Below, one piece after another: positions 1 to 6,984 of a stretch of DNA of 13,879 nt. The position numbers and the translations under genes were made by a program. How positions within the stretch are numbered: position 1 is the stretch's first letter; each line of letters starts with the position of its first letter. A model generated the notes under the pieces. The model did not search any database. It was not told the DNA's origin and saw only the letters and a list, made by a program, of their open reading frames with translations. Source of the DNA: Anaerolineales bacterium (GTDB lineage Bacteria > Chloroflexota > Anaerolineae > Anaerolineales > E44-bin32); the NCBI GenBank assembly GCA_030668545.1, contig DAOUTT010000023.1, positions 1 through 13,879 of the forward strand, written 5' to 3'.

Positions 1-144
1 CATGTTGGTGAACGCTTGATCGATATTTCCAAAATAGGGTTTAAATTGCTTCGTACATTCCGTCACGAAATAACAACCTGACGTGGCGTTATTCCAGGAT
101 CGTAGTCGCACCGACTCGATTCTAAACTTGTTCTTGATTTTCAT
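1..144 (-). CDS. IS200-like / REP-associated Y1 transposase-type protein, N-terminal fragment cut by the window edge
   Basis: An open frame of 48 codons begins at an ATG (complement of 142-144) and runs off the left edge. The visible protein starts MKIKNKFRIESVRLRSW and continues with GCYFVTECTKQFKPYFGNI. This arrangement (a basic RIE..RL..W start, then G.YFVT.CTK...YFG.I) is how REP-associated and other IS200-like Y1 transposases of the HUH family usually begin; I recognise it by pattern only. The HUH histidines and catalytic tyrosine would lie beyond the edge, so activity cannot be judged. An AGGGGG ribosome site lies 7 bases upstream of the ATG (complement of 152-157), which supports the start. 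It lies only 35 bases past the pyruvate kinase stop, in the same direction. The glutamate in VTEC, where family members usually have isoleucine, is slightly unusual. It could instead be a degraded remnant. Confidence 0.6.
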   Translation of the reverse strand, partial: MKIKNKFRIESVRLRSWNNATSGCYFVTECTKQFKPYFGNIDQAFTNM

Positions 145-179
145 TTTCTATCCCCCTTGCATATCTCCGATTTGTGGAC

Positions 180-1613
180 CTACTCTATCGTGTGGAGCAG
201 GGTGAAATTCGGAGGTCCCATCTCGCCGATCGGCAGGCTGGCGACAAGCACAATTTGTTGACCATGGTTTACGATGGCGCTTGCCAGGCATGCATTGCGA
301 ACTCTAGCGATCATCTCCTCGACTGAATTTGCCTTTTTAACCAGGTGAGGGATGACACCCCAGGCTAGCGAGAGTTGATGGAAGGTTTTCGCCTCTGGCG
401 TGAATGCTACGATCGGGACTCTTGGGCGAGTGTACGACATAAGACGGGCTGTCCGGCCGGAACGCGTAAAAACAGCAATGGCAGCGACATCGCGATCACG
501 TGCCAGTGATTTTGCAGCCTGTGTTGTCGCCACGGCATCATCATCCGTGATTACTACTTCATCCGCGAGTACACAACTCCATTGCGGGGCGTGGGTTTCT
601 GCGTCGCGGATGATCCTGTCCATGGTTTCAACGGCTACGACAGGATATTTGCCGATAGCTGTTTCGCCGGAAAGCATCAAAATATCACTTCCATCAAACA
701 CGGCATTTGCTACATCCGACGCCTCCGCTCGAGAGGGCCGCGGGTTTTGGATCATCGATTCCAGCATTTGTGTGGCCGTAATCACGAATCGTTGCGCCGC
801 ATTTGCGTGTTGGATGATGTGTTTCTGAATGGATGGCACGCGCTCTGGTGCGACTTCCACGCCGAGGTCACCGCGTGCGACCATCACGCCGTCGCAGACG
901 GCAAGGATCTGATCCAGATTATCGATAGCTTCCGGCTTCTCGAGTTTGGCGATTAACAATGGGGTGGCGCCATCATGAGCCGAGGATGAGATAGCCTCTC
1001 TGAGGCTTACGAGGTCCTCTGCGCGGCGCACGAATGAAAGCGCAATTGCATCAACGTCATGTGCGAGTCCAAATTCAATGTCCTGAAGATCTTTCTTTGT
1101 AAGGGAGGGTGCGGATAAGTTAACACCGGGGAGGTTGACGCCTTTCTTATTTCCGAGCTTACCACCATAGACAACTTTCGTGGCAACATCATTGCCATCG
1201 ATCGAGGTGACGCGCAGCTCGATGCGGCCATCATCCAACAGTATCCGGTCGCCTTCATTTACGTCTTGCGCAAAGGAATCGTACTTATTAACTTGGATCG
1301 TGTCCTTTGTGCTAATGACATCGCGTGTTGTAAGGGTGATCTGCTCACCGGGGGAAAGCAGGATCGCCTCGTCGTCCTCAAGCATACCAGTGCGCAGCTT
1401 TGGACCTTGCAAATCCTGGAGGATCGCCAGCGATCTCTTTTCTTTCTTGGCAAGCGAGCGAATCTCCTTAATAACTTGCGCATGGTCATCGTAATTTCCA
1501 TGTGAGAAGTTCAAGCGGATTACATCCACACCTGCTTGAAGAAGACGTTTGAGCTGGGACCGACTGCTCGAGGCAGGTCCAACAGTGGCGATGATCTTTG
1601 CGTTGCGGATCAT
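180..1613 (-). CDS. pyk: Pyruvate kinase, probably the K+-independent type
   Basis: Converts phosphoenolpyruvate and ADP to pyruvate and ATP in the cytoplasm, the last step of glycolysis. The 477 residues match the usual family length. Visible features are the N-terminal NFSH motif (N35, S37) with R33, the DLQGPKLRTG segment at 67-76, a B domain at about 77-165, the catalytic K223 with metal-binding E225 in AKLE, the ARGDLGVEV metal signature at 246-254, TATQMLESM at 279-287, and a C-terminal domain from about 345 with FTRSGRTARL. The GPK (not GPE) in the 67-76 segment, with L and Q before it, is the known signature of enzymes that do not need potassium, as in E. coli PykA. The ATG overlaps the stop of the CoA-transferase gene by ATGA and has no clear ribosome site of its own, so translation is probably coupled. 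It is the last gene of a three-gene unit. Confidence 0.97.
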   Translation of the reverse strand: MIRNAKIIATVGPASSSRSQLKRLLQAGVDVIRLNFSHGNYDDHAQVIKEIRSLAKKEKRSLAILQDLQGPKLRTGMLEDDEAILLSPGEQITLTTRDVISTKDTIQVNKYDSFAQDVNEGDRILLDDGRIELRVTSIDGNDVATKVVYGGKLGNKKGVNLPGVNLSAPSLTKKDLQDIEFGLAHDVDAIALSFVRRAEDLVSLREAISSSAHDGATPLLIAKLEKPEAIDNLDQILAVCDGVMVARGDLGVEVAPERVPSIQKHIIQHANAAQRFVITATQMLESMIQNPRPSRAEASDVANAVFDGSDILMLSGETAIGKYPVVAVETMDRIIRDAETHAPQWSCVLADEVVITDDDAVATTQAAKSLARDRDVAAIAVFTRSGRTARLMSYTRPRVPIVAFTPEAKTFHQLSLAWGVIPHLVKKANSVEEMIARVRNACLASAIVNHGQQIVLVASLPIGEMGPPNFTLLHTIE

Positions 1614-2914
1614 AGGTAATTCAATTCGCTGGCTTCCTGTTCCAGCACTTCACGAAAATCTGGGTGAGAGATTTCGATGAGCGCTCGGGCCCGTTGTTTG
1701 ATCGTTTTGGCGTAAAGGTTTGCGACGCCGTATTCTGTGACGACGTAGTGAACATGGTTGCGTGTAGTCACAACACCTGAGCCTTGTTTGAGCATGGAGA
1801 CGATGCGGCTGATCGGGGCGCCACCGCCGGGTGTGGCTGTTGAGGGGAGGGCGATAATTGGTTTTCCACCTTTACTGCGCGAGGCTCCATACACAAAATC
1901 CAATTGACCACCGACACCGGAGTAGAGCTTGGGGCCGATGCTATCGGCAACGATTTGACCCGTTAGGTCGACCTCGATAGCGGAGTTTATGGAGACCATT
2001 TTCTCATTTTTTGCGATGACAAATGGGTCGTTTACATATTCCGTAGGATGGAGTTCGATGATGGGGTTATCATCGACGAAGTCGTAGAGCTTCTTTGAGC
2101 CGAGGATAAATCCTGCAATGATTTTTCCAGGGTGCAAGGTTTTCTTCTCGTTCGTGAGAACTCCGGATTCGATTAACTTGATCACACCATCAGAGAAGAG
2201 TTCGGTGTGGACGCCCAAATCCTTTTTGTCATCAAGGTAGTTCAAGACTGCATCTGGCACAGCGCCAATGCCCATCTGCATTGTCGATCCGTCTTCGATC
2301 ATGTCAGCGATAGTGCGGCCAATTTTCATACTCAAATCCGTGGCTTTACCCATCGAGAGCTCAGCCAGCGGATAATTTACAGATACGGCATAATCGATTT
2401 TCGAGAAGTGGATGAAAGAATCGCCAAGTGTCCGCGGCATCTGTTCATTGATTTCAGCGATAACGACACTCGCTCCCTTCGCCGCGCTTTTGACCAAGCC
2501 GGCTTCAATGCCCAAACTACAAAAGCCATGCTCGTCGGGAGGGCAAACTTGTAGAAGGATGGCGTCCAGCGGAAGATGACCATCACGAAAGAGAAGCGGG
2601 ACTTCTGATAAGAATGTTGGCGTGAAATCCGCCCGCCCTTCGTGAACAGCCTTTCTGATGTTGTGGCTGATGAACAGGGTGTTCACCCGGATGTGACCTT
2701 CCATCTCAGGGTCGACATGCGGCGCCGGTCCAATTGTTAATACTTGGACGATTTCAACATTTTCTAGTTTCTTTGCTCGCTTTACTAGTGCAGCCAGGAG
2801 TTTTTGAGGTACGGAGCAGTTCCCCGTTAAGAAGACGCGCCAGTTAGATTCGATTATATTAACCGCGTCATCAGCAGTCATTAAGCGTGTTTCGTACTTT
2901 TTCAGCCAAGTCAT
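1610..2914 (-). CDS. CoA-transferase of the acetyl-CoA hydrolase / 4-hydroxybutyrate CoA-transferase family
   Basis: Moves CoA between acyl groups, typically from an acyl-CoA to acetate or back, through a glutamyl-CoA thioester. The 434 residues are close to the usual length. The protein has an N-terminal acetyl-CoA hydrolase/transferase domain (about 1-190) and a C-terminal catalytic domain (about 200-430). The catalytic glutamate is E238 in HTELFSDG, the same number as the glutamate reported for Clostridium 4-hydroxybutyrate CoA-transferase. Other family marks are GIGAVPDAV (215-223), GVGGQLDF (333-340) with a following SKGGK, and YGVANLYAKT (395-404). The substrate (acetate, butyrate, propionate or 4-hydroxybutyrate) cannot be fixed from sequence. 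The ATG overlaps the alanine dehydrogenase stop (ATGA at 2911-2914), with GGGGGA about 9 bases upstream, and the stop overlaps pyruvate kinase in the same way. The neighbours suggest work at the pyruvate/acetyl-CoA node, for example energy-conserving acetate formation. Confidence 0.92.
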   Translation of the reverse strand: MTWLKKYETRLMTADDAVNIIESNWRVFLTGNCSVPQKLLAALVKRAKKLENVEIVQVLTIGPAPHVDPEMEGHIRVNTLFISHNIRKAVHEGRADFTPTFLSEVPLLFRDGHLPLDAILLQVCPPDEHGFCSLGIEAGLVKSAAKGASVVIAEINEQMPRTLGDSFIHFSKIDYAVSVNYPLAELSMGKATDLSMKIGRTIADMIEDGSTMQMGIGAVPDAVLNYLDDKKDLGVHTELFSDGVIKLIESGVLTNEKKTLHPGKIIAGFILGSKKLYDFVDDNPIIELHPTEYVNDPFVIAKNEKMVSINSAIEVDLTGQIVADSIGPKLYSGVGGQLDFVYGASRSKGGKPIIALPSTATPGGGAPISRIVSMLKQGSGVVTTRNHVHYVVTEYGVANLYAKTIKQRARALIEISHPDFREVLEQEASELNYL

Positions 2915-4008
2915 TGGTTTTGTTCCCCCACGCCAACCAGACGACTCAAATGGACTACTTCGCCAGCCCTTGTGTTCAGCCCGCGGTGCAGTGCAGGCAT
3001 ATCAGCGAGCGCTCCATCGATACCTTTCAGTGCGATCGCCTCGAGGTAGGGGTATGCACCAAGGAATAATGCGTGTGAAGCGGTGCGACCCAAGACGCCT
3101 GACATATTTGGAACGCAGTAATGGATGATTCGTTCCTCCTCGTAAATTGGACTCCCGTGATTCGTCGGGCGTGAAGTCTCCACACATCCGCCCTGGTCGA
3201 TGCTCATATCGATGATTAGTGCACGCGGCTTCATGGATTGGACAGTCTCTCTAGCGACCACCGAAGGTGCTCTTGAGCCAGGAACATGCACCGCGCCGAT
3301 GAGAACATCGGCGAATAAGCATGCACGCTTAACATTGTGCGGTGTTGAGAGCATAGTAACGATGGGATATGGGAGACGTTCCTGGATTTCACGGAGACGT
3401 TGGAGATCGGTATCCAGCAAGGTGACATGTGCGCCGATTCGGGTGAAAGTGTCTGCCGCTGTACTGCCTACAATACCGCCGCCGATGATAACAACTTCGG
3501 CAGGAGGAATCCCCGCAGCGCCACCGAGCAGGATCCCCCGACCTCCATGATCGTTCTGCATAAAGCGCGCTGCGACCTGAACCGCCATGCGACCTCCGAT
3601 TTGACTCAGAGGGGCCATGATCGGCTTATATTCGTCATCGTCTTCAACTTGTTCGTAAGCTATGGATGTTATCTTTTTTTCCAGAAGCGATTCGATTTTG
3701 TCCTGTCGTGCTGCGGCAAGGTGCAGGAAGCCGGTGATGCATATTTCGGGACGCATCATATCGATCTCGTCTCGTAAAGGACGAGCGAATTTCATAATGA
3801 GGTCCGGGCGGCCGAATATCTCATCCTGGTTATAGACGATTTGACCACCGGCTGCTGAATAATCGTCGTCTGTAAAGCCTGCGCCTTCTCCAGCTTCAGT
3901 CTCAACATAGACCGTGTGACCATGTTTCGTGAATAGGTTCACACCCGCGGGGGGGAGACCAACGCGAAACTCAAAGGGTCTTCGTTCTTTAGGTACGCCG
4001 ATATGCAT
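2911..4008 (-). CDS. ald: Alanine dehydrogenase (NAD-dependent)
   Basis: Interconverts L-alanine and pyruvate plus ammonia with NAD(H); cytoplasmic. The 365 residues are close to the roughly 370 usual for the family. It starts with the family motif IGVPKE (3-8) and R15 in the substrate site. A lysine (K73 in IMKFARP) and H96 in FLHLAAA sit where the substrate-binding lysine and catalytic histidine lie in characterised enzymes. The nucleotide fold has GGGIVGSTAA (176-185), and the catalytic-site stretch IDQGGCVETSRPTNHG (270-285) is nearly canonical, with D271 as the conserved aspartate. VPNMSGVLGRTAS (299-311) has S303 where proline is usual. The related N-terminal part of NAD(P) transhydrogenase alpha is the main alternative but fits less well because CVETSRPT is typical of alanine dehydrogenase. 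ATG is preceded by GGAG at 8 bases. First gene of the unit with the CoA-transferase and pyruvate kinase. Confidence 0.91.
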   Translation of the reverse strand: MHIGVPKERRPFEFRVGLPPAGVNLFTKHGHTVYVETEAGEGAGFTDDDYSAAGGQIVYNQDEIFGRPDLIMKFARPLRDEIDMMRPEICITGFLHLAAARQDKIESLLEKKITSIAYEQVEDDDEYKPIMAPLSQIGGRMAVQVAARFMQNDHGGRGILLGGAAGIPPAEVVIIGGGIVGSTAADTFTRIGAHVTLLDTDLQRLREIQERLPYPIVTMLSTPHNVKRACLFADVLIGAVHVPGSRAPSVVARETVQSMKPRALIIDMSIDQGGCVETSRPTNHGSPIYEEERIIHYCVPNMSGVLGRTASHALFLGAYPYLEAIALKGIDGALADMPALHRGLNTRAGEVVHLSRLVGVGEQNQ

Positions 4009-4210
4009 GAATCACTCTCCAGGGGAAAGGCTTCTCAAAGCAAGTACGTATGAAATCCAATATCGTGCAATTGCATTATCTTAATTCCCGTAGCTATGGC
4101 TAATTATTAGGCGCGATTTATTACCGCTTGGGGTAGATTGTATCCTTCAGAGGGCCAATAGTATAGGACCAACCACGTGCCTAGCCTATGATAGGAAATC
4201 GTGGACCAAT
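4009..4210 (-). promoter_or_regulatory. Intergenic region upstream of the alanine dehydrogenase operon, probable promoter/operator region
   Basis: This is the longest gene-free stretch (202 bases). It separates the EamA gene end from the alanine dehydrogenase start, so a promoter for the three-gene unit is expected here. Reading the minus strand there are AT-rich candidates for a -10 box (GATAAT, TATACT), but none has a convincing -35 box at the right distance. It contains a perfect 10-base palindrome TGCAATTGCA (4066-4075) and an 11-base inverted repeat CTAATTATTAG (4100-4110), both plausible operator half-site pairs. No regulator can be named. A GGAG ribosome site lies just before the ATG at 4008. 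Confidence 0.35.
4173..4204. repeat. Nested inverted repeat just downstream of the EamA gene
   Basis: Outer arms CCACG (4173-4177) and CGTGG (4200-4204) enclose inner arms CCTAT (4185-4189) and ATAGG (4191-4195). On the minus strand this would lie 6 bases after the EamA stop. No run of T follows on that strand, so it is not a classic intrinsic terminator. It could be a weak mRNA 3'-end structure or a protein-binding site. A heptamer GGACCAA is also repeated at 4166-4172 and 4203-4209. The stems are short enough to be chance. Confidence 0.3.
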
Positions 4211-5188
4211 TTACTCGTCTGAATTGGAGGTCCCGAAATTGTCTACATGTGAATGTCTGCGAGGCATGGGGGGGCGTAACCAGTACAGCCAGCCCCCAGT
4301 CCGCCTTGAAGGGGGGTCTAACCGATCAAACGCCGCGAGCAGGAGGGCGGCGATGAGAACTGCAGCTCCGATCCACTGCACCGGTGTCAGGGTTTCGCTT
4401 AAGATGACATACGCCAGCGAAACCGTGACGAGAAGTTCAGCGAGCCCGAAGAGAGATGTCTGGATACCGCCGATTAATTGTACGCCTGCAAAAAGCGTGA
4501 GGCGTGACAAGAAGGTCACAATGGTTAAGCAGATTATGGGAAGGATTGCCGCTTCAGGAAGGCTTGAGTAAGGCCTCGAGAAGATGAGGAAAGCGGGGAC
4601 AGTAACAACGGTCATTGCTAGAAGCGTATATAGAGTCACCGTTGGCGCTGGAACCTCATAAAGGACACGTTGGTTAATGGGGATGTGGATTGCGTATAGA
4701 CATGAGGCGCACAGCATTAGGATGACACCCCGTATGTCAACAGCGCTGTCGCCTGCCAGTGTGAGAAGGTACACACCAGGGATGCTAAGCAGGAGGCGGA
4801 CGATTGTGAGATTGGTGGGCCTGCTTCCATCAAGATAAAATAATCCCGCTACGAAGATTGGATAGAGCGTAAATAGAAATTGCCCAAGGCTAGCGTCTAA
4901 ACTGGCCAGGGACGCAAAGTAAAAAATGGATCCCAGACCGTTCAAGGCACCAGCGATTGCGCAACCTAGAAGGCCGAGGGGGAAGATGTAAAGATACTCT
5001 CGCTTAAAAATAAGGATAACGATGAACAATAACAAGGCTGCGCCAGCGGTTCTAGCTGCAACGACTGCTGTCGGGTGAAGACCGGCCAGGATAGCTTGCT
5101 TGCCGAAAATGGGAGATGTGCCAAGGAGAATGGCGGAGACGACTGCAAAATAAATGCCAGCGTTCTTCTTGGTTGCTCTTCGATCCAA
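4211..5188 (-). CDS. EamA/DMT-family permease, possible amino-acid exporter
   Basis: An inner-membrane protein of 325 residues with about ten hydrophobic helices arranged as two EamA repeats (about 11-144 and 153-289). The second repeat ends with the family-typical SETLTPVQWIGAAVLI (264-279). A hydrophilic, arginine- and proline-rich tail (290-325) follows and is probably cytoplasmic. The start is TTG (complement of 5186-5188), with AGGAG 8 bases upstream inside the last codons of the preceding gene; no ATG lies near it in frame. The gap to the threonine synthase stop is only 2 bases, so the two are co-transcribed and probably translationally coupled. Members of this superfamily include the threonine/homoserine exporter RhtA, and the neighbour makes an amino-acid substrate plausible. 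That is inference from position: DMT permeases vary widely and substrate cannot be read from sequence. Confidence 0.92.
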   Translation of the reverse strand: MDRRATKKNAGIYFAVVSAILLGTSPIFGKQAILAGLHPTAVVAARTAGAALLLFIVILIFKREYLYIFPLGLLGCAIAGALNGLGSIFYFASLASLDASLGQFLFTLYPIFVAGLFYLDGSRPTNLTIVRLLLSIPGVYLLTLAGDSAVDIRGVILMLCASCLYAIHIPINQRVLYEVPAPTVTLYTLLAMTVVTVPAFLIFSRPYSSLPEAAILPIICLTIVTFLSRLTLFAGVQLIGGIQTSLFGLAELLVTVSLAYVILSETLTPVQWIGAAVLIAALLLAAFDRLDPPSRRTGGWLYWLRPPMPRRHSHVDNFGTSNSDE

Positions 5189-5190
5189 GG

Positions 5191-6876
5191 TTAGTGCTCC
5201 TGACGTAGTGCTTCCTCGATCTCCTCGATGAGTTCTTCAACGAAGAAATCTCCTTTGGTCATCAGCTGTTCGATGTGACCATCAAGGCGCTTCCACTCGA
5301 CTGATGTGAGTTCTTTTGCGGTAACCACAACAATTGGGATGTCGTGTGTGGGCATTTGTGCTCGGAGCCGATCAAGCAGTGCAAAACCATCCATCTCCGG
5401 CATCATGAGATCCAGAATGATTAAATCTGGAACCGATTGTTTCACGAGTTGCAGCGCGATTGGCCCAGATTCTGCTTCGGCTACCAGGAAGGTCCCTTGA
5501 GCTTCCAGGAGCCGGCGGATTAAACGACGAGCATCTGCCTGGTCATCGATAACAAGCACGTTCCGCATTTGTGTTTGATCAATCTGGGTAAGCGCAGCGA
5601 CAATGCCCTCTCTGGGATGAGTGGGAAACTCAAAGTCATCAACGGAAATATCCTTCGACCAAGCGGGACCCAGCAGCCGGCTCTCTACTGGCATCGTGTG
5701 GCCGGAACAATTTATTACAACTACATCATCCGGGTGTATGACTCCTTGCCGCACCAGTTTGATCAAGCCTGCAAACGCCACAGCAGCAGCGGGCTCAATC
5801 GAAAGCCCTTCAACCTTGGCAACAAGGCCCAGCGCGCGGAAGGCATCCTCATCAGAGACGCTGTCGATCGTTCCCCCACCTGTTTCAAGCATCCTCTGGC
5901 GAAGTAGGGTGTAGGCTCGGCCAGGATCGCCTGTTGTGAGTGTCGTGATGTGGGTCTTTGGAGACAGCACCGGATCAGCGACATCAAGATCGGCTTCCCA
6001 GGCCTTCGCCATGGGCGCGCAACCAGCACTCTGGATGCATGCCAGAGCAGGGATTTTGTCGACAAGCCCCGCAGCATGCATCTCCTGAAAGCCTTTTAAA
6101 ACACCAAGAGGACCGATTGCGCCGCTGACGGCTTGGATATACCAATCTGGAGAACTCCAAGTGCTTGTTTTTTTTGTTTCAGCGTTGCTCGGTAGCTGCA
6201 ACTTGGCCAGCTGCTCGGCGATTTCGAAGGCGATAGTCTTCATCGATTCCAACGCTGTTATGCTGCGTACTCCGCGGTCCAGAAAGAGGCCTCGTTCCAA
6301 TGAGAATTGAGCAGCCAATTTCTTCGCCTGGTCATAGGTCCCCGTCACTTTAATGACCTGGGAGCCGTAGATTGCCACCTCGCGCATTTTATCAGGGGGA
6401 ACTAGGCTGGTAATAAATGCCCACAGTTTCAAACCCGCGCGTGCAAATGCAGCCGAGAAGGCAATGGCGACATTTCCTGTAGAGCAGATGACCGCCTCGT
6501 TAATGTTATGTTCCAGTAGAGCTGCAACCGTTACAGCGGCCTGCCGATCTTTGAAAGAGCCTGTTGGGTTCTGGCGCTCATCTTTGATGTAGAGATTGGG
6601 GAGGCCGAGCAGCATACCAAGTTGGTGGGCTGGGAAGAGCGGCGTCCAACCTTCTCCGATCGTTGGGTAGAGGGATGGGTTTTGCAAAGGGAGCAACTCG
6701 CTATATCTCCACAAACTAGCGGGGCGATCCGCGAAAGTTGATCCCCAGAATATTCCGGTATCAAGATCATAGCAAGCTTCCATCCACTCACTGCCGCATT
6801 CTGGACAAGCATTTGTGAGTGGGTGGTAGGGCGTGTGAGCGTCACAATCAAGACATTTTGCTACAAATGAGGACAT
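5191..6876 (-). CDS. Threonine synthase-like PLP enzyme fused to a C-terminal response-regulator receiver domain
   Basis: The first part (about 1-405) looks like threonine synthase, which converts O-phosphohomoserine to threonine. It has a zinc ribbon (C8, C11, C24, C27), GEGWTPL (74-80), the PLP lysine K109 in NPTGSFKDR, a phosphate-binding loop near STGN (132-135), SGAIGPLG (251-258), TTGDPGRAY (314-322) and SGHTMP (391-396), where TGHGLK is usual. After a linker (about 406-437) comes a full receiver domain (438-558) with acidic pair D444/D445, phospho-acceptor D489 in ILDLMMPEMDG, T519 and K541. No stop or frameshift separates the parts, and the in-frame ATG at the junction (codon 437, position 5568) has no ribosome site, so this is a true fusion. 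The enzyme alone is normally 350-420 residues; this is 561. The gene lies 108 bases after a hybrid kinase, a possible phosphodonor, and 2 bases before an EamA permease. A related PLP activity such as cysteate synthase is not excluded. Confidence 0.9.
   Translation of the reverse strand: MSSFVAKCLDCDAHTPYHPLTNACPECGSEWMEACYDLDTGIFWGSTFADRPASLWRYSELLPLQNPSLYPTIGEGWTPLFPAHQLGMLLGLPNLYIKDERQNPTGSFKDRQAAVTVAALLEHNINEAVICSTGNVAIAFSAAFARAGLKLWAFITSLVPPDKMREVAIYGSQVIKVTGTYDQAKKLAAQFSLERGLFLDRGVRSITALESMKTIAFEIAEQLAKLQLPSNAETKKTSTWSSPDWYIQAVSGAIGPLGVLKGFQEMHAAGLVDKIPALACIQSAGCAPMAKAWEADLDVADPVLSPKTHITTLTTGDPGRAYTLLRQRMLETGGGTIDSVSDEDAFRALGLVAKVEGLSIEPAAAVAFAGLIKLVRQGVIHPDDVVVINCSGHTMPVESRLLGPAWSKDISVDDFEFPTHPREGIVAALTQIDQTQMRNVLVIDDQADARRLIRRLLEAQGTFLVAEAESGPIALQLVKQSVPDLIILDLMMPEMDGFALLDRLRAQMPTHDIPIVVVTAKELTSVEWKRLDGHIEQLMTKGDFFVEELIEEIEEALRQEH
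5197..5202 (-). promoter_or_regulatory. Ribosome binding site that sets the TTG start of the EamA gene
   Basis: On the minus strand this reads CAGGAG and lies 8 bases before the TTG at 5188. It sits inside the final Gln-Glu codons of the threonine synthase fusion gene. It is the main support for the TTG start, since no ATG or GTG near it fits the first membrane helix. Confidence 0.7.
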
Positions 6877-6984
6877 GTATTGACCTATCGATAATTATGG
6901 TTCTGCGAAGTATCAAACCTGTATCTGTAGCAGCCGCTCATCATTAGTGACCCTTTGAGGAGGAGATCGGTTTATTTGCCGAGA

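Noticed and set aside
400..956. Plus-strand open frames of 124-142 codons within the pyruvate kinase gene
   Set aside because: They are antisense to a complete conserved enzyme, show no recognisable motifs and have arginine/serine-rich composition typical of shadow frames. The same applies to the other plus-strand frames across the window.
4173..4204. Intrinsic terminator after the EamA gene
   Set aside because: The inverted repeat has short stems and no following T-run on the minus strand, so it is listed only as a repeat.
5203..5568. A separate receiver gene starting at the ATG at 5568 within the threonine synthase fusion
   Set aside because: No ribosome site lies before this ATG (the upstream minus-strand bases are AT-rich without AGGA/GAGG), and the reading frame runs through from the enzyme without a break.
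6877..6984. Promoter or terminator between the kinase and the threonine synthase fusion
   Set aside because: TTGATA and CATAAT-like boxes are present on the minus strand but only 11 bases apart, and no stem with a T-run is visible. A promoter here is possible but not supported.
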